Shown: one piece after another, positions 34,440 through 46,352 of the stretch
How positions within the stretch are numbered: the stretch's first letter is position 1
How the letters are laid out: each line of letters opens with the position of its first letter
NCBI GenBank assembly: GCA_947683425.1
Contig: CANTUQ010000043.1
Coordinates: 7,821,501 to 7,885,500, forward strand
DNA length: 64,000 nucleotides
Source of the DNA: Excoecaria cochinchinensis
Lineage: Eukaryota > Streptophyta > Magnoliopsida > Malpighiales > Euphorbiaceae
Direction of reading: 5' to 3'
Position numbers and translations under genes: made by a program
Notes under the pieces: model-generated
The model's input: only the letters and a program-made list of their open reading frames with translations
The model's database searches: none
Told to the model about the DNA's origin: nothing

Positions 34440-35090
34440 GAAGTTCCCTTGCTAACCCCCATCCGATCTGCAAGGTGTGTAGTACTCTCTGACTACAACA
34501 TGAACTGTGAGATGCAGTACTCTCTGACTACAATCTCAAGGTGAAGAGCAGTGTTCTCTAACTGCAACTTCAATTGGTGAAGTTCCCCTGCTAACCCCCA
34601 TCCGATCTGCAAGGTGTGTAGTACTCTCTGACTACAATATGAACTGTGAGATGCAGTACTTTCTGACTACAATCTCAAGGTGAAGAGCAGTGTTCTCTAA
34701 CTGCAACTTCGGTTGGTGAAGTTCCCCTGCTAACCCCCATCCGATCTGCAAGGTGTGTAGTACTCTCTGACTACAACATGAACTGTGAGATGCAGTACTC
34801 TCTGACTACAATCTCAAGCTGAATAACAGTGTTCTCTAACTGCAACTTCGGTTGGTGAAGTTCCCCTGCTAACCCCCATTCGATCTGCAAGGTGTGTAGT
34901 ACTCTCTGACTACAACATGAACTGTGAGATGCAGTACTCTCTGACTACAATCTCTAATTGCAACTTCGGTTAGTGAAGTTCCCCTGCTAACCCCCATCCG
35001 ATCTGCAAGGTGTGTAGTATTCTCTGACTATAACATGAACTGTGAGATGCAGTACTCTTTGACTACAATCTCGATTTGTTGATCTGTTTT
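34440..35090. repeat. 139-bp higher-order tandem repeat
   Basis: Units start GAAGTTCCCCTGCTAACC at 34,440, 34,579, 34,718, 34,857 and (shortened, 118-bp step) 34,975. Each unit is two diverged versions of the 70-bp monomer, so it is a dimeric higher-order repeat. Confidence 0.93.
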
Positions 35091-35252
35091 ATCGCTTGTG
35101 ATCTGTTAGCCTCGTCCCGGCCTGATTACCCCCGGCATAACGTGAATGAAGAGGTTTTCTTTGCTGGGCAGTTTTTGATAAGGTTAAGCTGAACGCATCT
35201 CTCGGATCATCTCAGGTTAAAGGGATTTGGAATATTTTTGAAAATAATTTGA

Positions 35253-35490
35253 TGTCCCGAAGAGACTGAGAAAGCCTGTGAAAAACCACTTAAAGGGAAT
35301 GCTCCGAAGAGACTGAGAATGCCTGTGTTAAAGACCTTAAAGATAATGCTCCAAAGAGAGTGAGAATGCCTGTGAAAAAGGACTTAAAGGGAATGCTCCG
35401 AAGAGACTGAGAATGCCTTTTGAACAAGGACCTAAAGAGAATGCTCCGAAGAGATTGAGAATGCCTGTCAGAAAGGCCTTAAGAATCACC
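35253..35490. repeat. 47-48-bp tandem repeat, five copies
   Basis: Units of the type CCGAAGAGACTGAGAATGCC + TGTGAAAAAGGACTTAAAGG + GAATGCT. It is followed by shorter GAGGACTTAAAG/GAGGATTTGG echoes to 35,560. Confidence 0.92.
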
Positions 35491-35559
35491 TCTTAAGAGG
35501 ATTTGGAAAGTTTGCCTCCTCGGAGGACTTAAAGATTTTGTCTCCTCAGAGGACTTTAG

Positions 35560-37099
35560 GAAAAGTCAGCTTGTCTATGTGGGGCTGATGTATACTGTCT
35601 AGTGTAGTGTGCGTTGGACACCATGTATGCATGGAATGCATGTGAAAGGCTATGCTTTTATGAAATGACATGCGAAGGACTATAATCCTGAAATGCTTAT
35701 GCATACGACATATATGCCCATGGCTTGCATCCATGAGGAGGATCATGGAACATGTGCTAAGAATCGTTATTCTAACATGTTTAACAAATGATCATGAACG
35801 AGAAAAACATGTAAAGGTTCAAGCATGATAAATATATACAAGGGGATCATGTATGCAGAGTATGTACAAATGATCATACATGTGACAAGGATAAAGAGTC
35901 GTTTATCAGCATAGATGTAAAGAATCGTATGCAAAGATAGGCAGAAGTCATTATATACATGAAGGCTATATAAAGTAATGGGTGTGTGCGATGTGTGCAC
36001 CTACAACTATGTATATGGAACACGTGTAGGAAAAATTATATACATGTATGTGCTGAATGCATGCGAAAATTGTGGATGTGAGATGCGGGCAAAGGATATG
36101 CCCATAAAGAGCCATGTGTGTCAAAAGCACTTATGAAATATATTCGCTAAAGCTCTTATGCCAAAAGACATGCACCAAGAATTCTATATGTAAAACTATT
36201 TTATAAGAATGTTTGCTACAGTTATGCATAAAAACATTTGCAAAAAGCATATGTACAAAGAATATTGTTGGGAGTGTACGCGAAGTATCATTTTCATGGG
36301 TAGTGATAAGAAATACCCCAAGATTGTAAAATGAGTGCAACTTATTAGGTACCTCAAACTCGAGTTTTTATCTGCCTTTGAGCATACTGAATGAACCACA
36401 TTCTCAACTGATTCAATCTCATCAAAAGAATTCGGGAGTCATTCCCAATGAAGGGCAAGAAGATAAATGTGTAGACATCAAGGTTTACTAAACCAACATG
36501 TAAATACGAGGCATACCACGCAACCTCTGTGTGTATGTCCAAAAGGCCAAAACAAGATTTTTCATTTTTCAAAAGCAAATTCTAGATGCAATGTCGAGGG
36601 CAAGACTCAACTCTAATGCATAAATGCACTCATGGCTTCTCGCTTGAAGCTCAAGAAACACCATATGCCTCTTCCTACGTACCAAACCTTATTAGAAGCT
36701 CATCTCCGCTAATTAGATAAGGCCAAACCAAGAATCAAGAGGTCTTACTTTGGTTATAACGTTAGGCTCAGGTAGATGGTTATCAAAGGAGGATCAGGTC
36801 ACTAGAGAAAAAAGGCCGCAGCATTCATTCGGATGAAAGAATCATTTTCAATCTAATTGCATACTGTCCAGACATTCTCGAATTTGGACTCGGTAATACT
36901 CTGATTTATCAAGCTCAACATAACAATTAAGCTAAGAAAGATAGCTACTGAATTCATCACAGGGTATTATCCTAAGTTCTACTTTTCTTTCTTTCTTCGT
37001 TTTTTTTCTTTTTTTTTTTCATTTTTTTCATTTTTTTCATTTTTTTCATTTCATTCATTTTTTCTTCTTCTTTTTTTTTGTCTCTAATTGCACAAAAAG
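35560..37099 (-). other. Non-coding middle of element C, part 1
   Basis: CATG/TGTA-rich to about 36,260, then unremarkable sequence with a T-rich tract (36,975-37,080). No polymerase or gag motif is found on either strand. Confidence 0.5.
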
Positions 37100-37370
37100 T
37101 TTATTGGTGATTTAAACCCCTTTCCCGAAGTGTAGCCCAAAAATTATCGATGATTGAAAATATTTTTTCTCAACGGGTAAACCCATCCTTATCAGGGTGA
37201 TTTCTGGTAACCCAAAAATTATCAATGGTCGAGATTCTCTCCTCGAAGTGTAAACCCACTTTCACCGGAGCAATTTTTGGTAACCCAAAAAAAATTATCA
37301 ATGATTGAAATTCTCTTCTCGAAGTGTAGACCCACTTTCACCGGGGCAATTCTGATAGCCCAAAGAAAAG
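37100..37370. repeat. About 75-bp tandem repeat, three to four copies
   Basis: Units contain CCCAAAAATTATCAATGRTY at about 37,135, 37,211 and 37,285 and CGAAGTGTAAACCCACTTTC + ACCGG between them. Confidence 0.85.
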
Positions 37371-39147
37371 TCATAATGTACATCCAACCTTACTAGAGCA
37401 GTCGTTCTTCTAAGGGGAAGCCAAAATAATTTTAGGCGAAGGGTAGTTTTAACGTGTGTAACAATAAAATCGGTACGCATTTAGCACACCAAAATAAAGG
37501 CTCAATGGGCTAGCAAGCGATTGTAAAACGAGGGTAGGAAACGGTCATTTAGAGAGCTATACAAAGAAATGGTGCCTAAATCATTTTCTAGATTCAGCCT
37601 TATCCAGGGGTCGCTTTGACTGGTAATCGAAAAGGTTCTAGTGCTCTTAGTGAGTTTTCATCCAATCCCCTAATTGCAACTAATTTTTTCCAGTTTGTTT
37701 TCAAAATAGGCCAAAAGTGCTTGAAATTTAGAAATTACATGGTATGGTCAAGTATTTCCATGTGATCCAACAATCAGAGACTGAACATATTTACCCTTTT
37801 GCTTAATTTAAAATGAAATGAAACGCAAATTTCTAAAAAACTGAGATCAAAGCCATCCATAGTTGAGAACTACTTAGGCGGAATCAAACTTCAAATCAAA
37901 GGTACCTTAATAAGGTGCAAACATGTCAGCGTTTTAGGGTACAACTTAACACAAAAATTTTATCTTATCGAAATTTGTATGCACAAAAATCATGTAAGTC
38001 AACAAAGAATATATTTTTTTTTTGCTTAAAATATGTGCAAACTATGTGTTAGAAATCATGTACAGGGAAAGATGCATGCAATGGCGTCATGCATATCAAC
38101 AATGCGTGTGAAGGACTATATGCATAAAACATGTATAAAATTATATTGCATAAAAATATATACACAAAATATGTGCACAGATGTGTGTGTGTGAAATATG
38201 TACAAGAAACTATAACTGATTGTGTAAACACTGCATGACAAGCGATATGTATGCACAAATTTGTGGCGTACAAAACATAACACAATATGAGGATGAATGT
38301 TCAGGACGCATAGTACATGTGTACATGGCATGATAGTATTACGTATGTGATGTAAGATGATGATGTGATGTTAGATGGTGATGATCTAGCATGATAATGT
38401 GCACTAATGGGTCCTGAGAAATGGCAAAACTCGCATACATAAAAGTGCGAAATATATACAAACAATACACATGACATTAGGTAAAAATGGTTGCAAGAGA
38501 CGAACGATGTTTACAAGGTATGTGTATTTATGTGGTATGCATATGCAGAATGTAGTGTAGTATATATAGTGACTAATATGCATGATGCAGCATTCATATG
38601 TGCATGGCATGTCGCATGCGTGATAATGCATGTTCATGATATGGCACACAATGTAAAAGGTGCAAGGTGTCTGTCGTGCATGATATGTATAATGACCGAC
38701 CTAATGATATATGCTAATATGTGTACTCTATGATATGCAGTGGTATGTGTATGCCCTAGCACACAATGTTTATGCACATATGCAATGTGAGTATATTGAT
38801 ACGTACATCCTATGACACATTATGAATGCATTATTTTGGTTTGATATTATTTTTTTTTATTTTTTTTATACATGTCATGGTGGTAGTATGTCTGGGTGTG
38901 ATATGATGCATGTCAATACGTACCTTCGGGGATGTATGCCGTATGTACTGGTTATGGTTCATGATGGATGTTATGGATGTCATAATGTTAGTTTGAGTCG
39001 TGACAAGCACTGCTATGTATGTATATGCAAGAAAAATACATGTTATGTTCATATTCACAAATTATGATACAAGCAATTTTATATACAGAGTCCACAGGTT
39101 CTATTATTGTATGGAAAGAATTATACATGAGATAAAATGCATGTGTT
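37371..39147 (-). other. Non-coding middle of element C, part 2 (CATG/TGCA-rich)
   Basis: Homologous to 7,471-8,290 in element H from about 37,640 (shared TTTTCATCCAATCCCC-type phrase and TTTTGTTTTCAAAA). From 38,030 it is dense in ATGCATG, TGTGCAC and TATGTAC words, with alternating purine-pyrimidine. Frames here are short and not conserved. Confidence 0.6.
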
Positions 39148-39880
39148 TTATTTACTACTATTGCTCATAAACTCATCAGTCAGAAGGTCCCAATCTTCCT
39201 TGGCTCTCCTTTCCAGCTCATGATACCAGTCTACTGCTGGACCCACTAAACTGAGGCAGAAATACTCCACCTTTTGCTTCTTACTTAGCCCCATGCCCTT
39301 CATCGCTAAGGTGTATTGCTTGATATGGGCAAAAGGGTCTGAAGTACCATCAGACTTCGGTAGCTCAGGCATTTTAAATCTCTGATGCAATAATTCATCA
39401 TCTCCCAAATCTCTGTCATCGGGATTGATCTCTCTCCCAGCTGATAGCATAGGAGTAATAGCCTCAATCTGCTGCCTCATTCCTCTCAGGGCCTCATCCT
39501 CCACTTTGGGTGCTCTACCCCTCACAGCTTGGTGGGCTGCTAACTCTTCGACCTCATCTTCCTCCACATAATCTTCATCAGGATTGTGGACCCTTGCCCT
39601 TCTTGGCTCAACAGGTGTATCAGCTTCATTCTCATTAACAGGTTGACGGGCAGGTACTCCAACGAAGGGAGCCTCCCCACCAGCAGGGCCCCCGAGGAGG
39701 GACTGCCAGTACTTGTGGAACAGGATGATGAGCAATCCTTTCAGCCATAGCGCCCATCATATCTAGCATTCTCCGTTTGAAATCTTTTAGCCTTCTGGCA
39801 AGATCTTGAGTGGTCAAAGCCCCAGCCTCTTCTGCCATAGTGGATGATTCACTGGTTATTGAGAGTGACTCAGAATCCCA
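39148..39880 (-). pseudogene. gag: gag gene of element C, one frameshift
   Basis: The frame starting about 39,840 (MAEEAGALTTQDLARRLKDF) carries a helical N-terminus. Near 39,690 it shifts, and the next frame stays open to the end: PVNENEADTPVEPRRARVHN, an acidic EEDEVEEL region, then FKMPELPKSDGTSDPFAHIK, YTLAMKGMGLSKKQKVEYFC and PAVDWYHELERRAKEDWDLL. The last parts are the Retrotrans_gag core (family motifs PKFDGT-x-DP and WYxxL). It stops at 39,148 shortly after the core begins, so the capsid is truncated and there is no zinc knuckle. Gag packages element RNA; this remnant could keep only part of that role. Confidence 0.82.
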
Positions 39881-39901
39881 ACCAAGCACTACTTCTAGCA
39901 A

Positions 39902-40735
39902 TCCAAAGGGCTAGTCCGTTCTTATTAGTCGACCGTCAGGACCTCTAATCCACTTAGATGAATCTATGATGGCGAAAAAACAAAAATTGTTAGAATGATG
40001 CATGGATGATAATATACAATGCATGATTGTGAATTATGCAGCATAAATAACTACATGCAAACAAGTAGAACCTTCCAACCTTATTGCCCCCACACACGAG
40101 GTCGTGTGGTCTCTTTCCTAGTCGGGGTTGACCCATGGGTTAACAGGGAACCCAATGGGTGCGTATGGTGCACGGTGAAAAATCGGCCTCATAACACTCT
40201 TAAATTAAAGCACAGGCGCATGAGTTTTGGCCCTTATATATCTGGACCTTTCAAACAGACTAAAACGAGCCCATCGGGGCATGAAAGCCTTTGATGAGTG
40301 CCCCATTAATATGTTTGAATTGGTTTGATATATACGGGTCCACATAGCAAGCATTGTATTATGGAGCATGCTACCTAGTGGAAGTATCTATAGCCATTAC
40401 ATGAGTTTTAGTCATGGGTGGTGTTACTTTAGGTCTACCCAAGCATGGTCCCTGCCAACGAGTCTAGCTCATCATGAGCGTAACGACCGATTGGGTCTCC
40501 ATTTAATATAACTAATGGTACGAGATTTGGGCTGGTGATTATCCTTAACACTTCCCTACATTGAGTGAACGTAGGGTTGTGCTTCGGGAATGCACCGAGG
40601 TCTAGAAGGGACCAATCTAGCGTGATCTAAGGCTCTAATGGGATGTAATGCAAATTTGAGAGAAAGTGAATTTATAAACTAAAACTTAATTGTAAATTTT
40701 AATCGAGGTATTTTCAAATCAAAGTCTCGAACTAG
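39902..40735 (-). other. Leader of element C
   Basis: Homologous to the leaders of H and B. A CCTTCCAACCTTATT block near 40,073 marks where H rejoins after the missing gag. Confidence 0.7.
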
Positions 40736-40753
40736 TCCCCAGTGGAGTCGCCC
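40736..40753 (-). other. Primer-binding site of element C
   Basis: The minus strand reads GGGCGACTCCACTGGGGA after the LTR end. It differs at the first position from the canonical TGGCGACTCC. Confidence 0.7.
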
Positions 40754-40754
40754 C

Positions 40755-42270
40755 TGTGACGCGCGCCAAACCCCGTGGGCGCCCCTGGACCACCCGCTTG
40801 AGGGCGATCGGGCAAGTGAGGTTCGTTGACAACTTGTAAGGTATTTACAAGTGCGTCTATTTTGGGTAACAAGGAGGTTTCATGGAGTCACCTCCCAATA
40901 AAACATTAGGAAAGTTCGTCTCGCCTCAGTGAGCCTAAGACGGCGCATATTATCCATTTTGGGCAAACCAAAGGGGTCTTGGAGGCATTCACCCCAGTAG
41001 AACATTGGAATGACCCTCTAACCCTATGGAGCCTAGGATTGTAATTTGAGTCTTTTGGTGGGACACAAGAGGTGTCTTGGAGATCCCATCGAAATGGGTC
41101 TCTTGCCTCGTTGAGCCCAAAGACCAGAGATAGGTTCGGGACTTCTCATTTATCCGCACTTTGATTAATTTTACAATTAGGTTTTGAATTTATTATTTCA
41201 CCATCTTTCCATACGATGCAATCAATTAAAAGGCACAATCATTCATGTTAAAGCGAAAAATAAAAGCAAAATTAAAATAAAGCATTCAAAAGTAAATTAC
41301 AATAAAATTAGGGGCAGAATACAACCCCCATTGTAAATAAAATACAAATCATGCATAAATCGGGATATTCATTAATGATGAGGACATAGGTCCTCGCACA
41401 CATATTTATTATGAAATAATTTTGATGTGATGATTTTGGATGGAGAAAATTGAGACATTGGTCCCAATTTTATTAGGAAATTTCATTTTGATAGAAAATA
41501 TTTGTGTGGTGGTTCTTTTAAGCGCAGTCAAAAATCTTTTATTATTATAGACCACAAACAAATAAAAAGAATAAAATAACAGTTACATATTCCAAATAAG
41601 AAATAAATCCTAATCTATTCATCCCGACCATGCTTCTCAGACGAGAAACATGCCTCCCGCATTGCGGTCAAGACAGAAAATGATATTGGTTAATAGTGAA
41701 TAAATAAATAAACAAATAAATGATTGAATAAATAAATAAACAAATAAATGATTGAATAAAATAAATTGAGAATTAATGAATAAGATTGATAATGGATCAA
41801 ATTAAATTAAACGATCAATAAATAAGTAATTGAATGAAATAAATTGAGAATTAATGAATATAAAAAGACAAACGATAATTATAATAATCAAATGCAATAA
41901 AAATGATAATGCTAATAATAATACCGTAAACTAATAATGAATAATAAATAGATAGACGGAAAAAAAATGAATAATAATACTGATGATAATAACAAAAAAT
42001 AATTGTAAAGATAATAAATATAATAACAATAATGACAGATATGATAACAATAAACATAACAATCATAATAATAACAATGGAACCAATAATAACATTCATG
42101 ACAATAATTAGTAATAACAGTGACAATACAATATGATGAAAATACTAGTAATGATGCAAAATGAATAAACATAAAATGATAATAAGCAAATGGCATGATA
42201 AAATATTAACAATAAATTAATGACATAACCCTAATGATGAATATAATAATCATAATAATACCACAATGAC

Positions 42271-42340
<70 letters not shown>

Positions 42341-42470
42341 TGCTACTAGCAGTAATAGTTGTAAAAATAAATAATATTAATAATAGCAAACAAATAACAA
42401 TAATAATATCACATAACAATAATGATGAATATGATATAGTAATGATAATAGTAATAATACTAATAATAGA

Positions 42471-42516
<46 letters not shown>

Positions 42517-42782
42517 TAAACAATTAATAAAATAACAATGGTACAAATAATATCACAATAATAATAATATTAACATAACCATGATAATAATAATAATAAT
42601 GCATTTAAAATAATAATAACAAAACATAATAATAGATAATAATAACCAAATATATACAGCAATAATAATAAACCCAATAATAATAACAATAAACCTAATA
42701 ATAACAAATAATGCAAAATATACTATAACATAAAATAAATACTCATAATAATAACAAATAAGTGTAAAATAAACCTAAATTA

Positions 42783-42814
<32 letters not shown>

Positions 42815-42960
42815 TAAAAATACGAAATAATAATAATAATAATTAATTAATTAATTAATATAAAAAACAGAATGATAAATAACAAATAAATAAATATAAT
42901 AATAATAATAACAATTAATTAATAATAATAATAATAAATATAAAAATAGAAAATAAATAA

Positions 42961-43008
<48 letters not shown>

Positions 43009-43420
43009 AATAAATATAAAAAAGGGCAAAAGGACTTACTAGTCGCCGGAGCTTCGCCGGAGGGGAGGTGGTCAACACCACCCATGCCGGAAGGTAGATC
43101 GTCGCCTCGGGGTCTCACCGGCGCCGGTCACGCGCCAAACGGCCATCTGGTTTGGCCGAAAAACGCGCAGAAGCCTTCGGATCTTCTTCACGCCAGTTGC
43201 TCCACGCCGGCGATTGGCGGAGGCGGGTGGCCACCGCCGAGTGCGTCCGGACATCGCCGTCTCTGCGGTGGCGCGCGTGCGCTGCTCCGGCGCCGTGGGT
43301 GGCCGGCGGAGGCCACCGTTTCCTCCCCCTTTTTTTTGTTCTTTTTCCCGGTCCGGCGTCTGCATGTGGCCTGGGTCTCTGCCTCCTTCTCTTTGTTTCT
43401 TCTTTTCTTTTTAATTCCTC
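40755..43420 (-). repeat. Element C 5' LTR, missing its outer ~0.6 kb
   Basis: It matches the 3' LTR from its inner end (TGTGACGCGCGCC on the plus strand) outward to the CGG-rich part, then stops at a CT-rich stretch near 43,420, where repeats of element B begin. The expected ...CCCAGTGTCTACA end is absent. A deletion at the C/B junction therefore removed the outer part of this LTR and any duplication. Confidence 0.8.
42271..42339. repeat. (ATA)n microsatellite in element C 5' LTR
   Basis: About 23 AAT/ATA units. Further runs are at 42,467-42,514 and 42,965-43,003. Confidence 0.95.
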
Positions 43421-43421
43421 T

Positions 43422-44200
43422 TATTCCTGCACTTTTTGTAGTCTTGTCAACAACTCGGTGGGATCCTCTGAGGAGGACATTTCCTGCAATTTTTGTAGTC
43501 TTGTCAACGACTCGGTGCAGTCCTCTGAGGAGGATATTTCCTGCACTTTTTATAGTCTTGTCAGCGACTCGGTGCGGTCGTCTGAGGAGGAAATTTCCTG
43601 AACTTTTTGTAGTCTTGTCAGCGACTGGGTGCGGTCCTCTGAGGAGGACATTTCTTACACTTTTTGTAGTCTTGTCAGCGACTCGGTGCGGTCCTCTGAG
43701 GAGGACATTTCTTCTACTTTTTTTAGTATTGCCAGCGATTAGGTGCAGTCCTCTGAAGAGGACATTTACTGCACTTTTTATAGTCTTGTCAGTAACTCGG
43801 TGCGGTACTCTGAGGAGGACATTTCCTGTACTTTTTATAGTCTTGTCAGCAACTCGGTGCAGTCCTCTGAGGAGGACATTTCCTGCACTTTTTGTAGTCT
43901 TGTCAGCGACTCGGTGCCTAAGGGCCCGCGTTTTGTAGTCTTTCCACTGACTTGGTGCATCGCCATTTGAGGATGGCACCTGCACTTTGTAGTCTTGTTA
44001 GCGACTCGGTGCAGTCCTCTGAGGAGGACATTTCCCGCGTTTTGTAGTCTTGTCAGCGACTCGGCGTATCGCCATCTGAGGATGGCACCCCTACACTTTG
44101 TACTCTTATCAGTGACTCAGTGCAATCACTTTATAGCCTATTTAACGGCTCAGTGATATTCTGGAATGTCTGTGCTTCGTAGTCTTGTCAGCAACTCGGT
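43422..44200. repeat. 57-bp tandem repeat array of element B
   Basis: About 12 units of the form GTCTTGTCAGCGACTCGGTG + CGGTCCTCTGAGGAGGACAT + TTCCTGCACTTTTTGTA, with starts at 43,441, 43,498, 43,555 and 43,612 and so on. Units after 43,900 are more diverged, with CGCCATCTGAGGATGGCAC variants. It lies between the element C junction and the polypurine tract, in the 3' untranslated region of B. The period is a multiple of three, so open frames pass through by chance. Confidence 0.92.
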
Positions 44201-44328
44201 GTGATCCGGAAGAATGACATTCACAGTTCAGATCACAACACTATTCTCCAGGGAGCAGCCAGGAGAAGGCCACTTCAGGTATGCGCTTCTTTCCCTTTTC
44301 TGATTTTTTGGCTTACCTGCACTAGCCT

Positions 44329-44347
44329 CCCCAAAATTGGGGGCAAC
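44329..44347 (+). other. Polypurine tract of element B
   Basis: CCAAAATTGGGGGCAAC lies directly before TGTAGACACC; it is shared with element C. Confidence 0.85.
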
Positions 44348-44877
44348 TGTAGACACCGGGTCCCGAGACAGCCTAAATCAGGATTACCCAATGATAAAAT
44401 TAAGTGTGCCTGTTTATAGGCAAAAATGAAAGTCGAAAGTGATGGTTTCCTTATCAAATTGATTTATTAAAAATAAATAAAAATGTGTTTTAAAAATATT
44501 TTAAAAATGTTTTACAAAATTATTTTAAAATAAAAAAAAAGTGAGTTTTGAAATTATAGTGTTTTAACAAAAAGAAAATTTTAAAAAAAATCGCGAGCGT
44601 CGGCATCCCTCGCCCGTGCCAGGCGTGCGGGGCGCTTGCTGGGAGACGCCCTCAGCACGCGCAGGGCGTCGCTCGCCCCTGCGCATGCTCGACGCGTTCT
44701 CGACAGCCCCCCAGTCCGTTTTTTTGCCCAATTTTGTGTTTTTCTTTGTTTTTTTTAGAATTTAATTTTTCTAAAACCTCCGGCCCTTCAAATTTTTCAA
44801 TTTTTTTGTTATTATGGGAATTAAATTTATTTAATTTAATTTATTAAAAATATGATTTATTGGGTTTTATTTGGACG

Positions 44878-44884
44878 TATAAAA
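44878..44884 (+). promoter_or_regulatory. TATA box in element B 3' LTR
   Basis: TATAAAA ahead of a CATCTTCTTC leader, matching 21,137 in the 5' LTR. Confidence 0.6.
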
Positions 44885-45386
44885 TGGATTTTTTTGTTAG
44901 AATTTAAGGGGGATTTTTCTTAAGAAAAATATATTTTCTCTCATCTTCTTCTTTTTTTCTTCTTCTTCAAGAACAAAATTCTTCAAATATTTTGAATTTT
45001 TCTTAAGTCAATTCTTGAGACAAATAAATTAATTATTTGTTCTTGTGAATTTTCTTACTTATTTTTTACAATTTTTTTCTTAAAACAAATAAATTAATTA
45101 TTTGTTTTTGGGAAAAAATTTTGCTATATATTTTATTTTTATAAATCAAGATAAGAAAATTGATCATCTACCATTATTCATCATATCAAATCTTGAGGGT
45201 AAGCACTCTTGGCTCAATTTTTAATTTAATATTTAATTTAATTTTTGTTTACAATTAATTAGTCATCATGTAGTTTTTTAATTTTTGGTTGCTTTTTAAT
45301 TTGTTTATGAAATTTAGTTATGTGATTTGATATTTTTAGCATATTTTATTTTATTTTATTGTTGCATGTTTATTTGATTGTTTTTC

Positions 45387-45387
<1 letters not shown>

Positions 45388-45446
<59 letters not shown>

Positions 45447-45710
45447 TCTTATGTTCTTATTTAATTCTTCATATTATTATTATTATCATTATTTTTATTC
45501 TTATGTTCTTATTTGATTGTTTATTGTTATTATTATTATTTTTTTTTGTTTAACATGCTTTAACATGTTTTGTTTATTTTATTTTTTTTCATTTTTACTT
45601 GCTTGATTGTTCATTTTTCTTATTGTTGATTGTTCATCTTTTGTATTGTTGTTGTTTATTATTATTATTAATATCATTATTACTTTTGTTTTATTATTAT
45701 CATTATTGTG

Positions 45711-45742
<32 letters not shown>

Positions 45743-45795
45743 CATTATTATATATTATTACTATTATTATTACCATTATTATTTTTATTTTTGTT

Positions 45796-45884
<89 letters not shown>

Positions 45885-45902
45885 TATTATTTATTATTTT
45901 TA

Positions 45903-45959
<57 letters not shown>

Positions 45960-45965
45960 TTATTC

Positions 45966-46044
<79 letters not shown>
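45388..46044. repeat. ATT microsatellite cluster in element B 3' LTR
   Basis: Main runs are 45,388-45,446, 45,799-45,881, 45,905-45,958 and 45,967-46,044. The corresponding runs in the 5' LTR are shorter. Confidence 0.95.
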
Positions 46045-46045
<1 letters not shown>

Positions 46046-46168
46046 TATGCTTTTTATGCATGTTAAATTATTCATATGTTAAGTTACTTGTTTTTATTTT
46101 GTCATTCAAATTGATTTGTCACTTAATGCATGTTATTTTATTTATTCTTCCATTTTTACATGTTATAT

Positions 46169-46352
46169 GTTTAAATTCATTTTTTATTACTAATATTACT
46201 TTTATTTGTGTTTTTATTTCAATACTTATTTTCGTGTGTGAGTTTTTACAATGGCAAGTGGTTTAAATTCATTTTTTATTGCTAACATTACTTTTATTTG
46301 TATTTTTATTTCAATACTTATTTTCGTGTGTTAGTTTTTTCAATGGCAAGTG
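46169..46352 (+). repeat. 92-bp tandem duplication in 3' LTR
   Basis: Two copies starting GTTTAAATTCATTTTTTATT at 46,169 and 46,261. The 5' LTR has one copy, at about 22,290. Confidence 0.9.

Larger units (their letters stand above)
30454..43420 (-). mobile_element. Element C: gag-only Tat-like LTR retrotransposon (about 13 kb)
   Basis: On the minus strand: 5' LTR (about 43,420 to 40,755, its first ~0.6 kb missing), PBS, leader, gag (39,901-39,148), 5.7 kb of non-coding and tandemly repeated DNA, polypurine tract and 3' LTR (33,458-30,454). No protease, RT, RNase H or integrase motif is present on either strand, so it is non-autonomous, similar in concept to TR-GAG/LARD elements. LTR ends, PBS and leader match elements H and B, so enzymes from a B-like element could have mobilised it. 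It lies inside element B. Confidence 0.82.

Noticed and set aside
33900..35090. Regular repeats suggestive of a CRISPR array
   Set aside because: The units are contiguous with no unique spacers, the monomers are 70 and 139 bp, and the context is a plant retrotransposon.
38049..39067. Several 70-80-codon His/Cys/Met-rich frames
   Set aside because: They are by-products of CATG/TGCA/TGTA words; none is shared in frame with the homologous part of element H.
43084..43938. Open frame of 284 codons on the plus strand
   Set aside because: It begins antisense in the element C LTR and runs through the 57-bp repeats of element B. The repeat length is a multiple of three, so the frame stays open by chance. 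No domain is visible.
43188..43985. Open frame of 265 codons on the minus strand
   Set aside because: The same 57-bp repeat effect on the other strand; the product is a repeated Lys/Arg-rich string across two different elements.
45359..46266. Poly-Leu, poly-Ile and poly-Asn frames
   Set aside because: Microsatellite translation in the 3' LTR of element B.
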